DNA from: DAOVQB01 sp023128935
GTDB taxonomy: Bacteria; Eisenbacteria; RBG-16-71-46; CAIMUX01; WJJG01
Assembly: GCA_030628905.1 (NCBI GenBank)
Contig: DAOVQB010000020.1
Coordinates: forward strand, 1 to 37,470
Length of the DNA: 37,470 nucleotides
Reading direction: 5' to 3'
The translations under genes and the position numbers were made by a program. Below the pieces are notes generated by a model. That model did not search any database. It was not told the origin of the DNA and was given only the letters and a program-made list of their open reading frames with translations. Below, one piece after another: positions 31,820 through 37,470 of the stretch (positions within the stretch are counted from its first letter, which is position 1; the number at the start of each line of letters is the position of its first letter).

Positions 31820-33042
31820 CCGCCCACCCCGCTGTCTGTCACACCCCCAGCTCGCTGGCCGGCGCGTTCCTCACTATCACGCGCGCCCAGGGCTGTGGGC
31901 GTATTCATGGCGTCAGAGGGACCGTTCTCCCGGCAAGCTGCAGTCTCCTCACTGCGTTGGACAAATCCTTCGGCCTTCTCAACTAACGACTCGGCTTCGC
32001 TCAGAAGGGGCGTCCTTCCGGCGAACTTGATCCCATCGGTCGCCTCGAGCCAAGCGGCGACCTCCTGCTGATTCCCCACTGACAGATCAGTCCAGGGCAG
32101 CCACCGCAGGATCTCCGGCCGCGTCGCTTCAAGAGCCGGCTGCTCCCACCGGCGCCCCAGATAGCGGCGTAGAATCCATGACAACTCTTGTGCGAAGGCC
32201 CTCATCCGACCCTCCCGCACCAGGCCCCTGGCCAACAGTTCCGTCAAACTCTCACGGAACTCCACCGCGGGGGGCACCAATGGGATTTCGGGCGCTCCCC
32301 ACTCTGCCCCCCGTCTCCGCCGCCAGAGGAGCCACGCGCAGAGCAGGGCTCCCAAGCAGATCACTCCCAGGGGCACCGTCCACCAGGGGAAATTTCGCAA
32401 CGAGGCCATCGGCGCAAGTGGGCGCAGGGATGGTTGCGCCTCGTGGCTCAGGCGCCCACTGATGCGAATCTCATGTGGGTTCGTCACCGCCAGCGTCTCA
32501 CCTCGGGCAGAGATCAAGTTGACCGGCGGGATCAGGACCACACCAGCGCGTGGCACGAGCAGCGACAGGTCGTAGCAGTACCTCTCCAGACCATCGGATG
32601 CGGGCAGGGCCGTGGAATCACAGCCGATGAGCAACAGCGTATCAGGACTTGCCTGCCACGACAGGTGCGCGGGACCCAGGGAATCCGGCCACTGGCCCTC
32701 AACGCGGAGCAGAAGACAATCGCCTACCGCAGCCGATTCAGGCTCAACGGTAGATCGCCAGAAAAGGCCTTCGCTCTCACCCGAGTCGCTCTGGCAGCCG
32801 GTCAACATAGCGAGTATCGAGATGAGCAAGAGGCCCAGCATCACCGACCGCGCTCGTTCCGAAAACTGCATAGCCTTCACGAGCCGGCGGTATGGCCCCA
32901 GCCCCCGTAACCCTGCCGTTGAATGTAGCGTCCAAACGGGCGGCACCCGACCTGCCGGGCACTCTCTCCCCCGCCCACTCGCTCCCCCTATGTTTCCTGC
33001 CAGCACTCCCATCCCAGCCTTGTTTCCTGCCAGCACTCTCAT
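31816..33042 (-). CDS. Bat-operon lipoprotein-like membrane protein with a DUF4381-like tail
   Basis: This gene sits between DUF58 and batA, where Bat operons often carry a poorly named protein. Starting at residue 58 of the long reading (ATG 32871), there is a signal sequence with a lipobox (ILAMLTGC), a beta-rich exported domain, a membrane helix (about 227-245 of the long reading, PLGVICLGALLCAWLLW) and a cytosolic helical domain (FRESLTELLARGLVREGRM ... ELSWILRRYLGRRWE) similar to the tails of BatD and DUF4381 proteins. ATG 33042 overlaps the DUF58 stop as ATGA, giving a 57-residue N-terminal extension that contains a tandem duplication (VLAGN twice). The extension would hide the signal sequence, so 32871 may be the functional start. 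Confidence 0.7.
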   Translation of the reverse strand: MRVLAGNKAGMGVLAGNIGGASGRGRECPAGRVPPVWTLHSTAGLRGLGPYRRLVKAMQFSERARSVMLGLLLISILAMLTGCQSDSGESEGLFWRSTVEPESAAVGDCLLLRVEGQWPDSLGPAHLSWQASPDTLLLIGCDSTALPASDGLERYCYDLSLLVPRAGVVLIPPVNLISARGETLAVTNPHEIRISGRLSHEAQPSLRPLAPMASLRNFPWWTVPLGVICLGALLCAWLLWRRRRGAEWGAPEIPLVPPAVEFRESLTELLARGLVREGRMRAFAQELSWILRRYLGRRWEQPALEATRPEILRWLPWTDLSVGNQQEVAAWLEATDGIKFAGRTPLLSEAESLVEKAEGFVQRSEETAACRENGPSDAMNTPTALGARDSEERAGQRAGGVTDSGVGG

Positions 33043-33050
33043 CCTAGTGC
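32991..33050 (-). repeat. 30-base tandem duplication at the DUF58/lipoprotein junction
   Basis: Two 30-base units (32991-33020 and 33021-33050) share an identical first 17 bases (TGTTTCCTGCCAGCACT) and differ at few positions after that. The second copy covers the ATGA overlap at 33039-33042. The period is 10 codons, so the repeat is in frame with the possible N-terminal extension. Confidence 0.8.
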
Positions 33051-34040
33051 CCTGCGTCTCTCTCGCAGCTTGAAGAAAGCCATCAGCGCCTCGACCGGAT
33101 CCTGTCCCACCTCAAGCGGGATCTGGTCCACTTTGTGACGGCGCAGTAGGCCAGTGACGCGATCGCGCTGGCGGCGGTATTGCATCTCTATACCGTTGCG
33201 GACGCGGGCATCTGATGTGTCGATCAGCACGGAGCGGCCGGTTTCGAGATCCTCCCACTCGATCAATCCAAGGCGAGGGCAGTGCCTTTCGAGCGGATCC
33301 TGCATGGGGAGTGCGATCAGATCGTGCTTCCGCGCCAGTGCTCCCAAGGGCTGCTCAACGGGATCGGGGTCCATGAAGAAATCACTCAGAAGAAATACGG
33401 TGCTGCGTCGCCGCAGCGCGTGAACGGCGGTCTCGCAGGCCATCCCCAGATCGGTCCCGCGACCCTCTGGATGGAAATAGAGGATCTCCCGGATGATCCT
33501 CAGGCCATGAGCGCGACCCCTACGGGGTGGAATCAGTAGTTCGGGACGATCGGTGAAGATGAGGAGCCCCACCTTGTCATGGTTATTGAATGCCGAGAAG
33601 GCCAGGATGGCGCTGACCTCAGCGGCCAGTTCCATCTTGCTTCGGCCGACACTGCCGAACTGCTGCGAACCGCTGGCATCCACGAGCAGGAACACCGTCA
33701 GCTCCCGCTCCTCCTCGTACTTCTTGACGAAGGGCGCACCCAAGCGCGCGGTGACATTCCAGTCGATAGTGCGGATGTCATCACCGGGCACATACTCGCG
33801 GACCTCCGCGAACTCCATGCCCTGGCCCTTGAACACCGAGTGATACTCACCGGCAAACAGCTCGGTCACGAGCGCCTTGGTTCGGATTTCCACACGGCGC
33901 ACACGGCGCAACATCTCGGCAGGCAATACCTCGGGCCCGCTACCCGCTCTGGCCTGGCGGGACCCATCCCGTTGGGAAGTTCCAGGGCTGGGCTGGCGAT
34001 TGCGGTGTGAGAACCCCGACTGGCTATGGAACGCGCACAT
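33039..34040 (-). CDS. DUF58 domain protein of the MoxR/Bat operon
   Basis: The 333-residue soluble protein has the DUF58 signature GQGMEFAEVREYVPGDDIR followed by TIDWNVTARLGAPFVKKYEEE, then a VWA-like fold with FLLVDASGS (about 118-125), VGLLIFTDRPELLIPPRRG, STVFLLSDFF and IALPMQDPLE. DUF58 genes almost always follow moxR genes and are thought to be MoxR partners. ATG 34040 has AGGTG at 7 bases and overlaps moxR by 17 bases. A longer reading to 34097 is not supported. The N-terminal 40 residues are Ser/Arg/Gln-rich and probably disordered. The protein has no membrane segment, unlike some longer DUF58 proteins. Confidence 0.94.
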   Translation of the reverse strand: MCAFHSQSGFSHRNRQPSPGTSQRDGSRQARAGSGPEVLPAEMLRRVRRVEIRTKALVTELFAGEYHSVFKGQGMEFAEVREYVPGDDIRTIDWNVTARLGAPFVKKYEEERELTVFLLVDASGSQQFGSVGRSKMELAAEVSAILAFSAFNNHDKVGLLIFTDRPELLIPPRRGRAHGLRIIREILYFHPEGRGTDLGMACETAVHALRRRSTVFLLSDFFMDPDPVEQPLGALARKHDLIALPMQDPLERHCPRLGLIEWEDLETGRSVLIDTSDARVRNGIEMQYRRQRDRVTGLLRRHKVDQIPLEVGQDPVEALMAFFKLRERRRALG

Positions 34041-35055
34041 GGTCGAGCACCTGTTGGACGATCTGCTCGGACGTGACCTCACGCGCCTCGGCCTCATATG
34101 TCACCAGAACGCGGTGGCGCATAACATCCAGAGCCACTTCCTTGACATCCTCGCCATAAACCGACCCCCGCCCGGAGAGGAAAGCCATTGCCTTCCCGGC
34201 CATGGCCAGCGCCAGTGTGGCCCGCGGTGAGGCTCCGTAGGCGATCAGAGGCTGGAGGTCTACAAGCTCAGGATTCACCCGACCCGGGACGCGCGTTGCG
34301 AGGACGAGATCTACAATGTAGTCCTTCACCGACTGAGCTATGGGGATCCGTCTGACCACCTGGCGGGCCTTCAGGATGTTGTCACAGTCCACGACCGGCC
34401 GGACCTCGGGGAGCACCTCAGCGGTCATCCGCTCCAGGATGTGCATCTCCATGCCGCGGTGGTCCTCGAGCCGTTCGGGATAATCGAGCTTAACCTTCAA
34501 CAGGAAGCGGTCCACCTGTGCCTCGGGCAGAGGGTATGTCCCTTCCTGTTCAATCGGGTTCTGTGTCGCCAGGACCATGAACGGTTCCTGGAGGCGGTGG
34601 CTCACATCCCCGATGGTGATCTGACGCTCCTGCATGGCCTCCAGAAGCGCGCTCTGGACCTTGGCCGGCGCGCGGTTGATCTCATCAGCCAGGATGATGT
34701 TGGAGAACAGGGGCCCCTTGCGCGGCGTAAACCCTCCAGACGAGGGATCGTAGATCATCGTGCCTGTGAGATCTGCGGGTAGGAGGTCCGGTGTGAACTG
34801 GATGCGTGAGAAACCCGCCTGTAGGCTCCCTGCCAGCGATCGCACCGCCAGCGTCTTGGCAAGCCCCGGAACGCCCTCGAGCAGGACGTGGCCATCGGCC
34901 AGTATCCCCACAAGCAGACGGCGGATCAGATCGTCCCTGCCAACAATCACGCGCCCAACCTCTTCCATGACCGCGCACATTGGTGGGGACACGGCCTCCA
35001 CTTCCGCGCGCGACTTCTCGACAGCCTCAGCAAACACAACCTGTTGACCGGTCAT
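34024..35055 (-). CDS. moxR: MoxR-family AAA+ ATPase
   Basis: The 343-residue protein is a complete MoxR AAA+ ATPase. Walker A is GVPGLAKT (61-68) and Walker B is IILADEINRAP (120-130). Family stretches include FSRIQFTPDLLPADLTGTMI, ALLEAMQERQITIGD, VLATQNPIEQEGTYPLPEAQ, and near the C-terminus YGASPRATLALAMAGKAMAF. MoxR ATPases act as chaperone-like remodelling machines for VWA proteins. It is first in the Bat operon. ATG 35055 follows GGGGGGAAGAG, which supports it over upstream in-frame codons. Five tandem 19-base repeats lie 92-187 bases before the start and may be part of the operon's control region. Confidence 0.96.
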   Translation of the reverse strand: MTGQQVVFAEAVEKSRAEVEAVSPPMCAVMEEVGRVIVGRDDLIRRLLVGILADGHVLLEGVPGLAKTLAVRSLAGSLQAGFSRIQFTPDLLPADLTGTMIYDPSSGGFTPRKGPLFSNIILADEINRAPAKVQSALLEAMQERQITIGDVSHRLQEPFMVLATQNPIEQEGTYPLPEAQVDRFLLKVKLDYPERLEDHRGMEMHILERMTAEVLPEVRPVVDCDNILKARQVVRRIPIAQSVKDYIVDLVLATRVPGRVNPELVDLQPLIAYGASPRATLALAMAGKAMAFLSGRGSVYGEDVKEVALDVMRHRVLVTYEAEAREVTSEQIVQQVLDHVRVP

Positions 35056-35146
35056 CTCTTCCCCCCGGAACACCATCTCAAGTACGACACATACAACGCG
35101 GCAAGGCCCCCAGCGGTTCCAATGAAGGCCAAGATCCCTCATTGAG

Positions 35147-35242
35147 ACCAGAAACATCCGCTCGCAACCAACACATCCTCTGCGAGCCAGAACGTCTGCT
35201 CGTAACTAGGACATCCTCCGGGAACCAGCTCATCCGCGCTAT
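35147..35242. repeat. Five degenerate 19-base tandem repeats upstream of moxR
   Basis: Units at 35147-35166 (20 bases), 35167-35185, 35186-35204, 35205-35223 and 35224-35242 share the pattern ACCAGNACATCCNCTCGNA. Examples are ACCAACACATCCTCTGCGA and ACCAGCTCATCCGCGCTAT. The last unit covers the HIT stop codon (35239-35241). The period of 19-20 bases is close to two helical turns, so a protein binding to each unit would sit on roughly one face of the DNA. Confidence 0.8.
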
Positions 35243-35583
35243 CCCGGAGGCCAGTTGAAGCCGCGACCGCCCAGGAGATGAACATGGATGTGATAGACCT
35301 CCTGGCCCGCGGCCTTCAGGCAATTGCCCACTAGGCGATACCCCTCATCCAGGCCTTCCTGGCGGGCGATGGCCGCCGCCGCCCGCAGGAGTCCACCCAT
35401 CATGGCATCATGAGCCTCACCCAGATCATTGAAGGTGGGGATGTGCTCCTTGGGAATCAAGAGCGCATGAAAGGGAGCCGCGGGCCGGATGTCTTTGAAA
35501 CCCAGTATGCGCTCGTCCTCATACACCTTCTCCGCTGGAATCTCGCCCGCGATGATCTTGCAGAAGAGGCAATCCTTTTCCAT
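35239..35583 (-). CDS. HIT-family protein, HINT-like purine nucleoside phosphoramidase
   Basis: The 114-residue protein is a full HINT-type HIT protein. It starts CLFCKIIAGEIPAEKVYED and contains FKDIRPAAPFHALLIPKEHI and GLDEGYRLVGNC. It ends with the histidine triad QEVYHIHVHLLGGRGF (His98, His100, His102, with His100 the expected nucleophile). These enzymes hydrolyse AMP-lysine and other phosphoramidates; the cellular role is often unclear. ATG 35583 follows GGGAGG at 7 bases. The dispersed 56-base element lies 45-100 bases upstream. The stop codon falls within the tandem repeats that precede moxR. Confidence 0.95.
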   Translation of the reverse strand: MEKDCLFCKIIAGEIPAEKVYEDERILGFKDIRPAAPFHALLIPKEHIPTFNDLGEAHDAMMGGLLRAAAAIARQEGLDEGYRLVGNCLKAAGQEVYHIHVHLLGGRGFNWPPG

Positions 35584-35627
35584 TCCGCATCCTCCCTACC
35601 GAAGAAACGCCATGGTGGCCGGAGCAT

Positions 35628-35683
35628 GGACCTAACCCTGATGCGGCCATAACCCTCGGCGCAAACCGCTATTGCTCGCGCGA
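35628..35683 (-). repeat. Dispersed 56-base intergenic element, copy B
   Basis: On the minus strand this copy reads the same as 18023-18078 at 49 of 56 positions, with 35657-35683 perfectly identical to 18023-18049. It lies in the 170-base gap between rpiB (stop at 35754) and the HIT start at 35583, oriented toward the HIT gene. The remainder of the gap shows no gene. Confidence 0.85.
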
Positions 35684-35753
35684 ACGTGTTCTCTGCCATT
35701 CCGACAGATGGTCAGGCCACACTGGTTGCATGCATGCCAAGCGGCCAGAGCGG

Positions 35754-36203
35754 CTACTTGCAGCATTCACCTAGCTTCATCTTCTCAACGCGGCCCACAT
35801 GACGGCCGCCCTCAAAAGAGGCCCCCAGCCAAGTCTCGAGGACCCGCAGGTTTTCCTCCAGCGAGGTGATCTCCGCCCCCAGGACCAGCACATTGGCGTC
35901 GTTGTGGCGGCGTGACTGACTGGCCATCGCCGGGGTCACACACAGTGCGGCCCGGACGCCGGGAACCTTGTTCGCGCACATGCTCATCCCAATGCCGTTT
36001 GAGCAGATGAGAACGCCCAGCGTCCCAGGATGAGACGCCACCGCGCGCCCTACTGCAAAGGCATGATCCGGGTAGTCGCAGGCGTCCGTGCTCTCGCAGC
36101 CATGATCAACCGCGTCATCCCCCCGACTCTTGAGCCACTCAATGATCTGTTCTTTGAGGCCGAATCCCCTGTGATCACTTCCGATCTCGATACGCACGTT
36201 CAT
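35754..36203 (-). CDS. rpiB: Ribose-5-phosphate isomerase B
   Basis: The 149-residue protein has the RpiB/LacAB fold signature. The start IEIGSDHRGFGLKEQI has Asp10 and His11. DYPDHAFAVGRAVA follows. LGVLICSNGIGMSMCANKV has the expected catalytic Cys67. GVRAALCVTPAMASQSRRHN ends close to His100, which corresponds to the ring-opening His. It interconverts ribose 5-phosphate and ribulose 5-phosphate. ATG 36203 follows GAGGT at 9 bases. A longer reading to 36290 would run through the end of the phosphatase gene and is not needed. The phosphatase gene ends only 7 bases upstream. In Firmicutes the ywlE and rpiB (ywlF) genes are also neighbours. Confidence 0.95.
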   Translation of the reverse strand: MNVRIEIGSDHRGFGLKEQIIEWLKSRGDDAVDHGCESTDACDYPDHAFAVGRAVASHPGTLGVLICSNGIGMSMCANKVPGVRAALCVTPAMASQSRRHNDANVLVLGAEITSLEENLRVLETWLGASFEGGRHVGRVEKMKLGECCK

Positions 36204-36210
36204 ACTCCTG

Positions 36211-36708
36211 TTACCTCGATTGGCTGGCCTGCTGAAGAATCTTGGGCAAGGCCTTCTGTAATAGGTCGCATATCCGCTGTTGCGCCTCACGGTAGGCTTT
36301 CATCCCACGACCAATCGGATCCGCGACATCCTGGGCCACCTGCTCTCCGGCAAACACTGCTAGGCAGTGGATCTTCCCCGCAGCCTGGGGAAGAAGGCCA
36401 ACAGCTACCTTGCGCTGATCAATCTCCATGGTCAGTACGAGGTCGCCATCTAATAGCATCTCGGCGGAAAGCTGTCGCGCTCTGTGGGAGATGATGTCGA
36501 TGCCCGCCTCTTGAGAGACCGTGACCGCCTCAAGCGCCGCTGGAAAACCCACCAGTGCACCTGTACCCGCTGAGGAAACCGAGATGAGGGCTGCGGCTGA
36601 ATCGCCCTTGGCCCCACCGGCCTCCGCGGCAAGCAAGCGCTTCAGGATTCCCTCGGCCATGGGGCTGCGGCACGTATTTCCCGTGCAGACTATGATGACT
36701 TCGAACAA
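36211..36708 (-). CDS. Low-molecular-weight phosphatase, arginine-phosphatase-like (YwlE type)
   Basis: The 165-residue protein has the phosphatase loop IIVCTGNTCRSPMAE with nucleophile Cys8 and Arg14, and the general-acid Asp in DVADPIGRGMKAY. The residue in the loop that is usually Ile in tyrosine phosphatases is Thr12 here, as in B. subtilis YwlE, where that Thr makes the enzyme specific for phosphoarginine. An insertion of about 15 residues (AAEAGGAKGDSAAALIS) follows the first helix. The TTG at 36708 is preferred because AGGGG lies 8 bases upstream. TTG 36714 is an alternative, and no ATG is available before an in-frame stop. No arginine kinase (McsB) gene is nearby. RpiB follows after 7 bases. 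Confidence 0.88.
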   Translation of the reverse strand: MFEVIIVCTGNTCRSPMAEGILKRLLAAEAGGAKGDSAAALISVSSAGTGALVGFPAALEAVTVSQEAGIDIISHRARQLSAEMLLDGDLVLTMEIDQRKVAVGLLPQAAGKIHCLAVFAGEQVAQDVADPIGRGMKAYREAQQRICDLLQKALPKILQQASQSR

Positions 36709-37281
36709 GCGCAAGACCCCTATGATTCAACCGCCCAGCTAACTGGCGGAACCCCCATGGAACATGCCTGCACACACCATTCGGGAAATGGCACTAACAG
36801 AGACCGGACTCCGACGCGCGGTATTCTAGTTGCGGCACCCGGAGGTGTCAACGCACCCCGCCGCCGTCGCATCCTGCTGGCCAGGTGCTGAATCGCTGGC
36901 GCTACACCCCATAGGCCCGAGAATGCCGTGCCCGAGACCGCCTCGAGTGCTCACCCCCGCATCTGGCACATCGGTATATAGATCAAACGTTCAGCCCGGG
37001 CTCTGCTGGACCGGTTGCTATGCCGGTCGTTGTTGAGCAGTTGGACCGTATGCTGCGGTGATATCCTGCAATCGCTACCCAATCGTCGCTGGCATGGGCT
37101 TTTCCGGTGCGGGTCACATTGCGGTAACGTTGAACAAGGAGCCCGCAAGGTTTTTGTTAGTCTTTCCTTACTGATGTGCCTTGCAATTAGACGTCCCTAA
37201 CCTTGCGCCGGGCAACATTTTGCTGAGGCAACGGGCAGCGTTCCGTAACAGTTTGGTTCGCTCAATGCCCAGATAAAACCA

Positions 37282-37312
37282 TTGACACAGGTCACATCGC
37301 CGTGCCTTATCT
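37282..37312 (+). promoter_or_regulatory. Candidate promoter near the right edge
   Basis: A perfect -35 hexamer TTGACA (37282-37287) is followed after 19 bases by TTATCT (37307-37312), a weak -10. It points to the right, where the window ends 158 bases later without a gene start. The spacing is 1-2 bases long, so it is a tentative call. Confidence 0.3.
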
Positions 37313-37373
37313 ACACAGAGTAGCAGGCCCCCTAGCCTGGATTTTCACCTTCCCAATTGAGCTAAGAACTTTC

Positions 37374-37387
37374 CTGTCGATCGACAG
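37374..37387. promoter_or_regulatory. Perfect 14-base palindrome, possible operator
   Basis: CTGTCGATCGACAG is a perfect inverted repeat with no loop, 61 bases past the candidate -10 box. It is the size of a dimeric repressor site. It is not the CTGT-N8-ACAG LexA pattern because its spacer is 6 bases. Confidence 0.4.
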
Positions 37388-37470
37388 ATAGTGGCGCGAC
37401 ACAAATATATGTAACTTGCACTACCGCAGCGTAATGCGGACATTCTTGTTCTGGAGCCACGGGAGCCGGA

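Larger units (their letters stand above)
36709..37470. other. Long intergenic region with no supportable gene
   Basis: These 762 bases contain only short reading frames (up to 68 codons) without ribosome sites or recognisable products. The right half is less GC-rich than the genes. It contains a TTGACA box at 37282 and a 14-base palindrome at 37374-37387 (listed separately), which suggest a promoter region for a plus-strand gene beyond the window edge. Confidence 0.5.

Noticed and set aside
32188..32910. A 240-codon plus-strand frame opposite the Bat-operon lipoprotein-like gene
   Set aside because: It is antisense to a gene placed between DUF58 and batA with overlapping ends on both sides; composition is unlike real proteins.
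35147..35242. Tandem repeats considered as a CRISPR array
   Set aside because: The 19-base units are contiguous with no unique spacers, and there are no cas genes.
36830..37200. Short frames (61-68 codons) in the right-hand intergenic region
   Set aside because: They lack ribosome sites and recognisable products, and several overlap each other on both strands.
37374..37387. Palindrome considered as a LexA box
   Set aside because: The E. coli-type site needs CTGT and ACAG separated by 8 bases. Here the spacer is 6, and no SOS gene is adjacent.

Overview
The window reads as a chromosomal segment of a Gram-negative, GC-rich bacterium. It most resembles an uncultivated lineage of the FCB superphylum (the Bacteroidetes/Gemmatimonadetes/Latescibacteria/Eisenbacteria neighbourhood). 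This is inferred from protein families and not from a marker gene. The evidence is a PorV/PorQ-type outer-membrane protein, two secreted proteins ending in FlgD/type IX-like C-terminal domains, a carboxypeptidase-regulatory-domain TonB-type receptor, a complete Bat operon and a bactofilin. No rRNA, tRNA, CRISPR, transposase or phage gene was recognised.

Layout. (1) 126-6219, minus strand: a loosely spaced housekeeping series, read from right to left as a SirB1-type transglutaminase-like protein, tryptophanase, a membrane-anchored SGNH hydrolase, epoxyqueuosine reductase QueG, a NifU-like Fe-S protein and a DUF116 membrane protein. (2) 6580-8827, plus strand: a compact tRNA-dihydrouridine synthase / divergent cytidine deaminase / deoxyribose-phosphate aldolase cluster. 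(3) 8932-18002, plus strand: five close or overlapping genes for envelope proteins, namely a TonB-type receptor, a PorV-like barrel, a beta-propeller lipoprotein, a large secreted protein with a sorting-type C-terminus, and a lipoprotein with a glutamine-amidotransferase-like fold. A separate sorted multi-OB-fold protein follows at 18199-20190. (4) 20269-36708, minus strand: sixteen consecutive genes. Read from right to left they are an arginine-phosphatase-like LMW phosphatase, RpiB, a HIT protein, the seven-gene MoxR/Bat operon (MoxR, DUF58, a lipoprotein-like membrane protein, BatA, a BatB-BatC fusion, BatD, BatE), a PTS EIIA, a zinc-ribbon protein, an amidohydrolase, a GAF-GAF-PP2C phosphatase, a bactofilin and a rhomboid protease. 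(5) 36709-37470: 762 bases with no supportable gene.

How the genes work together. Within region 3 the gene order suggests a cell-surface assembly: an outer-membrane receptor and a PorV-type shuttle protein are made together with the lipoproteins and the cargo they might handle. In region 4 the Bat genes overlap repeatedly by ATGA and probably build one MoxR-driven, VWA-containing membrane complex. BatB and BatC are one polypeptide here.

Non-coding structure is rich. A 56-base element with a 27-base perfect core lies in two leader regions 17.6 kb apart (18023-18078 plus, 35628-35683 minus), in the same orientation relative to the gene it precedes. Five degenerate 19-base tandem repeats lie directly upstream of moxR. 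A box-plus-hairpin element lies downstream of two different minus-strand genes (82-115 and 20209-20253). A G10 and a T8 tract (on the coding strand) lie 5 bases apart inside batD. Short tandem duplications occur at 1344, 29662 and 32991. All function calls rest on reading motifs by eye; no database search was run.
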